DNA of 7,138 nucleotides from Anaerolineaceae bacterium (lineage in GTDB: Bacteria > Chloroflexota > Anaerolineae > Anaerolineales > Anaerolineaceae): NCBI GenBank assembly GCA_028714615.1, contig JAQTMA010000092.1, positions 1-7,138 on the forward strand. The letters run 5' to 3'. The notes beneath the pieces are model-generated. The model saw only the letters and a list, made by a program, of their open reading frames with translations. It was not told where the DNA came from and did not search any database. Position 1 is the stretch's first letter, and each line of letters begins with the position of its first letter. Both the position numbers and the translations under genes were made by a program. Positions 1-5,616 of the stretch are shown in pieces.

Positions 1-43
1 TCCCTTATTGCCTTTTAACCTGTTCCTTATTGGCCTTTTTATC

Positions 44-1921
44 ATGGATGCGGATACCTGGCGCCTTGCGCGCGAACATACCCCCGAAAAGCTGGCTGCT
101 GCCCGCGTGGTGCTCGAAGAGATTCGCGGCGGGCGCGAGGTCTGGCAGGCCATGCGCCGCCACCCCCTCCCGGAAGGCGGTTATCTGCCCAAGCACATGC
201 TGGTAGCCGCTTACCATGGGCTGGTGGAGACAGGAGAGTGGGCAGAGGATGCCGACCTGCTCCGGCGTATCCGCATGAAGCCGGTGCGCACCCTCTCCGG
301 GGTCACCACAGTCACGGTGCTCACCAAGCCCTACCCCTGCCCGGGGAAGTGCATCTTCTGCCCGACCGATGCCCGCATGCCCAAGAGCTACCTGCCGGAC
401 GAACCCGGGGCGCGCCGTGGTCTGGAGCACCATTTCGATCCATACGATCAGGTGCGATCACGCCTGGAAGCGTTGGAATCCGTTGGGCACCCCACCGATA
501 AGATTGAGCTGCTCATCCTGGGGGGCACGTGGAGTTCTTACCGCCGCGATTACCAGGAATGGTTCGTGCGCCGCTGTTTCGACGCACTCAACAACCCGGC
601 CGGCTTTGAAGATTTTCATCATGTAGGGGCGACGCATGCGTCGCCCTTACCAGGAGAGGATAGGGCGACGCATGCTTCACCCCTACCAGGAGAGGATAGG
701 GCGACGCATGCTTCACCCCTACCAGGAGAGGATAGGGCGACGCATGCGTCGCCCTTACCAGGAGAGGATGAGATCACACCCACGGAGTGGTCGCCCGACC
801 CTGGACAGGGTGATGCGTTGTTCCTACCGGCTGAGACGATCGAACAGGCTCACTCTCTGAATGAAATATCCCTCCATCGCAACGTTGGCCTGGTGATCGA
901 GACCCGCCCGGACGAAATCGATGTACCCGAGCTGGCCTGGCTGCGCAAGCTGGGGGTCACCAAGATCCAGATGGGCGCACAAAGCCTGGACGACCGCATT
1001 CTGAATCTGAACCAACGCGGGCACACCGCACTCGATACCCTGCGAGCCACAGCGCTGCTGCGCGCCGCCGGCTTCAAGATCGTATTGCACTGGATGCCGA
1101 ACCTGCTGGGAGCTACGCCGGACTCCGACCGGGATGATTTTGCCCGGCTGTGGGCGCCGGCTTCCCTGGGATGGGGGTATTGCCCGGATGAGCTCAAAAT
1201 CTATCCCACCCAGCTCCTGGCGAATGCCGATCTGTTTGCCTACTGGCAGCGCGGCGAATATCACCCCTATACCCAGGAAGAGTTGGTAGAGTTGATCGCC
1301 GAAATCAAGCCGTCCATCGGAACCTATTGCCGCGTCAACCGCATCATCCGCGACATCCCTTCCACCAACGTGGTCTCGGGGAACAAACGCACCAGTCTAC
1401 GCCAGGACGTGCAAGCCGAACTGGCTCGCCGTGGGGCGCAGTGTGGATGTATCCGCTGTCACGAGATCCGTGGCGAACCGGTCGACGCCGCCAGCCTGAC
1501 CCTGGAAGACCATGTTTATTTCCCGGCCTGGGCCGAGGAACATTTCTTGCATTTCCGCACCCCCCAGGGGCAGATCGCCGGTTACCTGCGTCTCTCCTTG
1601 CCGGGGAGGTTTTCTCCCCAACCCGGCGCGCTCATACCGGAGAATCTACCCGCCATCGATCTGCCTGATTTACACGGAGCCGCCCTGATCCGGGAAGTGC
1701 ACGTGTATGGGCAGTCGCTGCCGGTGGGGGCGGAGCAAGCCGGGGCTGCCCAACACGTGGGCCTGGGTACCCGGCTGCTCAGCCGGGCGGAAGACATCGC
1801 TCGAGAACACGGCTTTACCCGCCTGGCGGTCATTGCTGCCGTCGGGACCCGGCGTTACTATTTGGATCGAGGCTTCAAGCGGGGAGCGTTGTATCTGGTA
1901 AAGCCACTGGCAGCCGGCTGA
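44..1921 (+). CDS. elp3: Elp3-like tRNA uridine-34 carboxymethyltransferase (radical SAM + GNAT) with in-frame repeat insertion
   Basis: Elp3 family enzymes use a radical SAM centre and acetyl-CoA to carboxymethylate wobble uridine 34 of tRNA; bacterial forms act without other Elongator subunits. Numbered from ATG 44 (625 aa), the cluster cysteines are C99, C103 and C106 in PYPCPGKCIFCPTDARMPKS. Further family landmarks are ILGGTW, HRNVGLVIETRPDEID (278-293), SGNKRTSLRQ (445-454) and the cysteine-rich CGCIRCHEIRG beginning at C467. The C-terminal GNAT domain (about 490-625) has the acetyl-CoA loop QHVGLG (570-575) and tyrosines 605-606. Residues 195-242 are a four-fold 12-residue repeat that I do not recall from the family; they lie in the stretch before NEISLHRNVGL. 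The frame stays open to the window edge, with a TTG at 8, but the extra residues MPFNLFLIGLFI look non-native, so I prefer ATG 44. Neither start has a clear Shine-Dalgarno. The gene converges on the 1934-2593 gene. Family is confident; exact start and activity with the insertion are not. Confidence 0.93.
   Translation: MDADTWRLAREHTPEKLAAARVVLEEIRGGREVWQAMRRHPLPEGGYLPKHMLVAAYHGLVETGEWAEDADLLRRIRMKPVRTLSGVTTVTVLTKPYPCPGKCIFCPTDARMPKSYLPDEPGARRGLEHHFDPYDQVRSRLEALESVGHPTDKIELLILGGTWSSYRRDYQEWFVRRCFDALNNPAGFEDFHHVGATHASPLPGEDRATHASPLPGEDRATHASPLPGEDRATHASPLPGEDEITPTEWSPDPGQGDALFLPAETIEQAHSLNEISLHRNVGLVIETRPDEIDVPELAWLRKLGVTKIQMGAQSLDDRILNLNQRGHTALDTLRATALLRAAGFKIVLHWMPNLLGATPDSDRDDFARLWAPASLGWGYCPDELKIYPTQLLANADLFAYWQRGEYHPYTQEELVELIAEIKPSIGTYCRVNRIIRDIPSTNVVSGNKRTSLRQDVQAELARRGAQCGCIRCHEIRGEPVDAASLTLEDHVYFPAWAEEHFLHFRTPQGQIAGYLRLSLPGRFSPQPGALIPENLPAIDLPDLHGAALIREVHVYGQSLPVGAEQAGAAQHVGLGTRLLSRAEDIAREHGFTRLAVIAAVGTRRYYLDRGFKRGALYLVKPLAAG
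626..769 (+). repeat. Four tandem 36-bp palindromic repeats inside elp3, translated in frame
   Basis: Four units lie at 626-661, 662-697, 698-733 and 734-769, each exactly 36 bp (12 codons). Each contains a palindrome of the form GGGCGACGCATGCGTCGCCC followed by a spacer containing ACCAGGAGAGGAT. Units 1 and 4 carry the perfect 20-bp palindrome. Units 2 and 3 have a right arm GCTTCACCCC that partly breaks it. The first palindrome is preceded by GTAG (623-626). The protein reads as repeats of ATHASPLPGED. Because 144 is divisible by three and the frame contains no stop, elp3 stays open. It resembles a REP-type intergenic element that entered and amplified within a gene. Confidence 0.9.
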
Positions 1922-1933
1922 TAAATTATTCTC

Positions 1934-2593
1934 CTACTTCGCCTTCAGCTCCCATTCGGAGACCGCTTCGCGGATCAGGGTGCGAATGCTTGCATCCGGG
2001 ACTTCGTCGATGCCGGGGTATTGTTCCAGCCCAACCGCCACCAAGACCCCTTTGTTGGGTGACTCAATCAGCCGGATGGATTTGTTGGCGTAGGGGCTGG
2101 TGGTCAGGTGTTCCTGCAAGATATCGTCAATCTGGCCGACGATGCTCTTCGCCTGCGTGAAAGGTGGGGTTGCCGGCAGGATGCCTCCGTCAATTCCCGG
2201 CGCTGCGCTGGTTGTAACAGCCGCTGTGAATGGCTGAGCCAGTACCGGTTCAGAAGAAACGGCAGCGGCCGCCGCCTGGCTCGGAACAGCCGGGTAACCC
2301 AGCCAGGTGCGCAGCTCGAGCAGGAGTGCTTCGAGATGGTCGCGTTGACCCAAGGAGAGGGCATCGGGGTGGCTGATCAGCTTCCCATCCACCACCACCT
2401 GGACCGGGCTGCCGGGCTTATCGCGTAAAAAGCGGGCAACCTCCAATCGACCCGCAATGAGGGTATCTGGAGGCAGCTCAGGGGGGTCGGCTACGTTTTT
2501 TTTGTCATCCCGAGGTGAATTCAGTAAGGTTCCGGCGACATATCCGATAACGATGCACACCACCGCAACGACCAACATGGCGATTGGGTCCAT
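1934..2593 (-). CDS. Membrane-anchored protein of unknown function
   Basis: I do not recognise this 219-aa protein. Residues 4-24 form one strongly hydrophobic segment, followed by basic residues (R28, K31, K32); by the positive-inside rule the rest should be cytoplasmic, with the segment as an uncleaved anchor. Residues 43-101 look like a small folded region (GRLEVARFLRDKPGSPVQVVVDGKLI is within it). Residues 102-148 are a low-complexity Ala/Pro/Thr/Val linker. Residues 149-216 form a second conserved-looking domain with the sequence GVLVAVGLEQYPGIDEVPD and a helical end IRTLIREAVSEWE. The start is supported by a good Shine-Dalgarno (CCTCCC on the plus strand, 2603-2608), nine bases from ATG. 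It has its own promoter candidate at 2663-2690, so it need not belong to the upstream mutM operon. No catalytic motif is visible. Confidence 0.85.
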   Translation of the reverse strand: MDPIAMLVVAVVCIVIGYVAGTLLNSPRDDKKNVADPPELPPDTLIAGRLEVARFLRDKPGSPVQVVVDGKLISHPDALSLGQRDHLEALLLELRTWLGYPAVPSQAAAAAVSSEPVLAQPFTAAVTTSAAPGIDGGILPATPPFTQAKSIVGQIDDILQEHLTTSPYANKSIRLIESPNKGVLVAVGLEQYPGIDEVPDASIRTLIREAVSEWELKAK

Positions 2594-2602
2594 AGCTCGA
2601 TA

Positions 2603-2608
2603 CCTCCC
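2603..2608 (-). promoter_or_regulatory. Ribosome binding site of the membrane-anchored protein gene
   Basis: On the minus strand this reads GGGAGG, nine bases before the ATG at 2593. It fixes the start of the gene ending at 1934. Confidence 0.7.
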
Positions 2609-2662
2609 AGGTTCCGAATGGAAGCAAATGGAAATGGTTCGAAAAAAGCCGTACCATAGCTG

Positions 2663-2690
2663 ATTATAGCGGATTTTAAGAAGCGCGCAA
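2663..2690 (-). promoter_or_regulatory. Sigma-70-type promoter candidate for the 1934-2593 gene
   Basis: On the minus strand there is a perfect -10 TATAAT at 2668-2663. A weak -35 TTGCGC lies at 2690-2685, with 16 bases between them. It sits in the 116-bp gap after the mutM stop and would give a 5' UTR of roughly 60 bases. The -10 match is direct; the -35 keeps only TTG, so promoter activity is inferred. Confidence 0.55.
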
Positions 2691-2709
2691 TGCTATCCGG
2701 CGGGTGCGA

Positions 2710-3531
2710 TTATGGCGTTTGGCAATTCGGGCAGAAGTGCGTCCCACGCTGGCCTACCACTGTGCGCTGGATGGGTGTTCCGCAGCGAGGGCAGGCTGAT
2801 CCGGTTCGCTGGTAAACCGTGAAATAATTTTGGAAATCACCGCCGCGATAGACCCAGTCGATGCTGGACCCTTGCCGGTCGATACCGGATTGTAGGACGG
2901 CACGGATGGAATCGAGCAGGACACGCCCCTCTTCGGGTGTCAGGCTGGAGGCGAGGCGCAAGGGATGCAGCCGGGCAGCGAACAGGGCTTCGTCGGCATA
3001 AATATTGCCTAACCCGGCCAGGAAGCTTTGATCCAAAAGCAGGGGTTTCAACTGGCGGGTGCGCCGGTGAAGCATCTCGGAGAAGCGGATGGGGGTTAGC
3101 TGCGCATCGAAGGGCTCTGGTCCCAAGCCAGCGACGACCTCTGCCGGGTCGCCTACCAGCCATACCCGTCCGAACTTGCGGGCATCGTTGAAAACCAGGC
3201 GTCGCCCGCTGAGGAAGCCGAGGATAAAGCGATCGTGTGGGGCCAGGGGTTGGTTTGCCGGCTCGACGTGCAAGTCGCCGCTCATGCGCAGGTGGAAAAG
3301 AAGTGCAGCAGTGGACAGTTGCAAGACCAAGTACTTTCCCCGGCGCTCGATCGCCGTCACCACCTGGCCGGCCAGGCGGGGGGTCAGGGCTGTAGGATCG
3401 TCGGGGGTCGCCAGGGTGCGAGGCCATAAGACATCCGCGGAGGAGACGACTTCGCCCAGGATGCTCGCGGCGCCGCGCCCACCCAGGCGCAGCGCACGGG
3501 CAATGGTTTCAACTTCCGGTAACTCGGGCAC
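2710..3531 (-). CDS. mutM: Formamidopyrimidine-DNA glycosylase (Fpg/MutM)
   Basis: Bifunctional base-excision repair enzyme that removes oxidised purines such as 8-oxoguanine and nicks the abasic site. The N-terminus MPELPEVE supplies the catalytic proline (P2, N-terminal after Met removal) and E3. K66 in RRGKYL matches the conserved DNA-contacting lysine. M83 (HLRMSG), R118 and F120 (NDARKFG) match the void-filling residues. LAGLGNIYADEALF (171-184) is the helix-two-turn-helix region. C247, C250, C267 and C270 form the zinc finger, with R262 in its hairpin. At 273 aa it is about family size; the region before K66 is some nine residues longer than in E. coli. Translation starts at GTG 3531, two bases after the prs stop, without a strong Shine-Dalgarno of its own, which suggests coupling to prs. 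The DARKFG and zinc-finger features favour Fpg over Nei. Confidence 0.96.
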   Translation of the reverse strand: MPELPEVETIARALRLGGRGAASILGEVVSSADVLWPRTLATPDDPTALTPRLAGQVVTAIERRGKYLVLQLSTAALLFHLRMSGDLHVEPANQPLAPHDRFILGFLSGRRLVFNDARKFGRVWLVGDPAEVVAGLGPEPFDAQLTPIRFSEMLHRRTRQLKPLLLDQSFLAGLGNIYADEALFAARLHPLRLASSLTPEEGRVLLDSIRAVLQSGIDRQGSSIDWVYRGGDFQNYFTVYQRTGSACPRCGTPIQRTVVGQRGTHFCPNCQTP

Positions 3532-3533
3532 GG

Positions 3534-4523
3534 TTATTCGTTGAACATTTCTCCCACGCTGCGGCCTTCGTTCGCTCGGCAGATCACTTCTCCCAGCAGC
3601 GGGGAAACAGAAAGAATTTTCAGGCGCTCGCCAAAGCGATTGCGCTTCTCTTCCGACATGGGCACGGTATCGGTTGTGATAAACTGGGTCACCGGAAGCG
3701 CGCTCAAGCGATCAACGGCTGTGCCAGACAGAATGGCGTGCACGAACACCGCGTAGACGTTCCTCGCGCCATGCTCGTGTACCAGGTTGACCGCCTGCAC
3801 CATCGACCCCCCCGAATCTACCTCGTCGTCCACGATCAACACGTCCCGGTCATTGACATCTCCGATGATAGTCAGTGCTTCAGACTTCGAGTCATTCGCT
3901 GTACGGCGTTTCTCGATAAAAGCCATCGGCGCTTCAATCCCGGCGGCAAAATTACGCCCTTTCTTGGCAAATCCCAGGTCAGCCGTTACCACCACCGGGT
4001 CCTTCATTTGGGCCTGGATAGATTTCAGGTAATCGAGCAGGATGTAGAAGGTGGTAACGACGTCTCCGGGGATCGAGAAGAACCCCTGGATCTGTCCGGC
4101 GTGCAGATCGAGCGTGATGTAGCGGTCTGCCCCGGCGATCTCGATCATGTCCGCCACCAGGCGGGCTGTGATCGGCACACGCGGCTGGTCTTTCTTATCG
4201 GAGCGGGCGTAGCACAAATATGGGATGACGGCAGTGATGCGCGCAGCCGAGTCCAGGCGCAAGGTCTGGAGCAGGATCAGCAGCTCCATCAAGTTGCGAT
4301 GCACCGGGGTGGAGGTTGTCTGGATTACGTAACAATCTTGTCCACGTACACTGCTGTGCAGCTTGACGAACAGGTTCTCGTTCGGGAATTGGATAATGTC
4401 GCGCCCACACAGGCGCAGGTTGAGATAGCGGGCGATCTGACCGGCCAGCTCAGGGCAGGAAGTGCCAGCATATAACTTAATATCACCGTACATAAACTCG
4501 TGGCGTTGGTGACTGATCGGCAT
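3534..4523 (-). CDS. prs: Ribose-phosphate pyrophosphokinase (PRPP synthetase)
   Basis: Makes PRPP from ribose 5-phosphate and ATP in the cytoplasm, feeding nucleotide, NAD, histidine and tryptophan synthesis. Family motifs appear in order: FPNENLFVKL (46-55), PYLCYARSDKKDQPRVPITA (101-120), DRYITLDLHAGQIQGFF (133-149, with D139 and H141 of the metal site), the lysine/arginine-rich IEKRRTAN (203-210), and the PRPP loop VDDEVDSGGSM (231-241), a variant of the usual DDxxDTGGT. Length is 329 aa, slightly above the usual 310-320. The start is supported by AGGAGAGG (4538-4531) seven bases before ATG 4523; Met11 is the other possible start and would give a more typical N-terminus. It lies 17 bases downstream of the GNAT gene and two bases upstream of mutM, as the middle gene of an apparent operon. 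The family call is firm; the loop variants suggest a divergent branch. Confidence 0.95.
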   Translation of the reverse strand: MPISHQRHEFMYGDIKLYAGTSCPELAGQIARYLNLRLCGRDIIQFPNENLFVKLHSSVRGQDCYVIQTTSTPVHRNLMELLILLQTLRLDSAARITAVIPYLCYARSDKKDQPRVPITARLVADMIEIAGADRYITLDLHAGQIQGFFSIPGDVVTTFYILLDYLKSIQAQMKDPVVVTADLGFAKKGRNFAAGIEAPMAFIEKRRTANDSKSEALTIIGDVNDRDVLIVDDEVDSGGSMVQAVNLVHEHGARNVYAVFVHAILSGTAVDRLSALPVTQFITTDTVPMSEEKRNRFGERLKILSVSPLLGEVICRANEGRSVGEMFNE

Positions 4524-4530
4524 TCCAGTT

Positions 4531-4538
4531 CCTCTCCT
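4531..4538 (-). promoter_or_regulatory. Ribosome binding site of prs
   Basis: Minus-strand AGGAGAGG, seven bases before ATG 4523, in the 17-base gap after the GNAT stop codon. It supports the longer start of prs over the internal Met11. Confidence 0.7.
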
Positions 4539-4540
4539 GC

Positions 4541-5086
4541 TTATTCAGAGCCCAGGCTTTGCCACTCGGTGCGCAGCACGCTCATGATCAGCACGTCAAT
4601 GTATTGTCCTTGTTTGTACATGGCCTGGCGCAGTCGACCCTCGTGCACAAAACCGGCTTTCTCATATGAGTGAATGGCGCGTGGGTTGGTAGCATACACG
4701 CGCAGGTAGATGCGGTTCAGATTGAGGGTGTTGAACCCATGCCGGAGCAGCAGGAGCATCGCTTCGGTGCCAAATCCCTGGTTCCAAAAGGCTTTTTCAC
4801 CGATAAAGATGCCCACCTCTGATTCCCGGCAGCGGTAATCGATAGTGTGAAACCCGCAGTTCCCAATCGGAACCCACTGCTCCCCGGAACGGATCTCGAT
4901 CACCAGCGGGTGTTCATCACCTGGTGATTTCAACATATTCTCAAACCAGGCTTCTTCATCAGCCATCGATAGCGGTAAATACATCATCAATCCGGCCGTG
5001 ACTTCTTCGTCGTTCAACCAGGCTTGAAAGTGGGGAACATCACTTCGTTCGACCGCCCGTAGGCGTACAGTTTTTCCGTAGATCAT
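4541..5086 (-). CDS. GNAT N-acetyltransferase, RimJ/RimL type
   Basis: A 181-aa single-domain acetyl-CoA-dependent acetyltransferase. It opens with the typical VRLRAVERSDVPHFQAWLND. The acetyl-CoA pyrophosphate loop is FWNQGFGTEA (100-109, the Q-x-x-G-x-G/A pattern). NLNRIYLRVYATNPRAIHSYEKAGFVHEG (122-150) is the characteristic second half. These place it in the Acetyltransf_3 group with RimJ, RimL and small-molecule acetyltransferases; the substrate (protein N-terminus, amino acid, polyamine or antibiotic) cannot be told. The start ATG 5086 has no convincing Shine-Dalgarno and lies only nine bases from a perfect TATAAT, so the transcript may begin almost at the start codon. It appears to be the first gene of a GNAT-prs-mutM operon. 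The neighbours do not reveal the substrate. Confidence 0.92.
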   Translation of the reverse strand: MIYGKTVRLRAVERSDVPHFQAWLNDEEVTAGLMMYLPLSMADEEAWFENMLKSPGDEHPLVIEIRSGEQWVPIGNCGFHTIDYRCRESEVGIFIGEKAFWNQGFGTEAMLLLLRHGFNTLNLNRIYLRVYATNPRAIHSYEKAGFVHEGRLRQAMYKQGQYIDVLIMSVLRTEWQSLGSE

Positions 5087-5095
5087 AATCAGTCC

Positions 5096-5101
5096 ATTAT
5101 A
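5096..5101 (-). promoter_or_regulatory. -10 element of the GNAT-prs-mutM operon, near-leaderless
   Basis: Perfect TATAAT on the minus strand, nine bases before ATG 5086. A start site six or seven bases downstream would leave only about three untranslated bases. No good -35 hexamer is seen at 16-18 bases spacing. The -10 match is direct; its use as a promoter is inferred. Confidence 0.5.
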
Positions 5102-5143
5102 TACTGAGCCAAACCGCTTAAGGTAGTTTGTGGTGCAAAAAAC

Positions 5144-5595
5144 TTCTGGTTCGTAGTGCGCACTTCAGTGCGCCTTATAACGGTGGGCAAGAGCGCTAAA
5201 GCGCTCACTACAAACATTTGGTTACACTGCAAAATCGGTTCTGGTTCGTAATGCGCACTTCAGTGCGCCTTGTAACAGTGAGCAAGAGCGCTAAAGCGCT
5301 CACTACAAACATTTGGTTACGCTGCAAAATCGGTTCTGGTTCGTAGTGCGCACTTCAGTGCGCCTTGTAACCGTGGGCAAGAGCGCTAAAGCGCTCACTA
5401 CCAACATTTGGTTACGCTGCAAAATCGATTCTGGTTCGTAGTGCGCACTTCAGTGCGCCCGGTAACGGTGGGCAAGAGCGCTAAAGCGCTCACTACCAAC
5501 ATTTGGTTACGCTGCAAAATCGGTTCTGGTTCGTAGTGCGCACTTCAGTGCGCCTTGTAACGGTGAGCAAGAGCGCTAAAGCGCTCACTACGAAC
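5144..5595. repeat. 95-bp-period tandem array of REPIN-like double hairpins
   Basis: Five units start at 5144, 5239, 5334, 5429 and 5524; the spacing is exactly 95 bp each time and the fifth is partial. Each holds a 59-bp core (5153-5211, 5248-5306, 5343-5401, 5438-5496, 5533-5591) that begins GTAG (GTAA in the second unit) and ends CTAC. Inside are two perfect hairpins: GCGCACT-TC-AGTGCGC and GAGCGCT-AA-AGCGCTC. Each is headed by GTAG on its own strand, so the two are inverted relative to each other, and the GTAGTG/CACTAC ends can pair as an outer stem. The fifth unit has a perfect 10-bp outer stem (5529-5538 with 5586-5595). Linkers of 36 bp separate the cores. The array fills most of the 530-bp gap between meaB and the GNAT gene; the rest of the gap holds the GNAT promoter and no gene I can support. 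REPIN identity is by architecture; no transposase is nearby. Confidence 0.88.
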
Positions 5596-5616
5596 GTTAT
5601 GCGCTGAAATTGAAGC

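Noticed and set aside
626..769. CRISPR array (36-bp period with palindromic unit)
   Set aside because: The intervening sequence is the same in every unit, so there are no unique spacers, and the whole lies inside a conserved coding frame.
636..860. Open frame of 74 codons through the elp3 repeat, with AGGAG-like spacer motifs before several ATGs
   Set aside because: It lies in another frame of elp3 and consists mostly of the translated repeat. The ribosome-site-like motif arises from the repeat spacer, with poor spacing to ATG.
1905..1960. Bidirectional terminator between elp3 and the convergent gene
   Set aside because: CAGCCGGCTG and a CTCC/GGAG pair could form only very short stems, and no T-run follows; not strong enough to annotate.
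2837..3427. 196-codon minus-strand open frame inside mutM
   Set aside because: It lies in another frame of a well-supported mutM; it is rich in Pro and Arg with no domain.
3738..4475. 245-codon plus-strand open frame antisense to prs
   Set aside because: Prs on the other strand has all family motifs. The antisense frame has no recognisable domain and is a usual by-product of GC-rich codon use.
5144..5595. CRISPR array or integron-type recombination array
   Set aside because: Linkers between cores are near-identical rather than unique, the period is 95 bp, no cas or integrase gene is present, and no cassette genes are contained.
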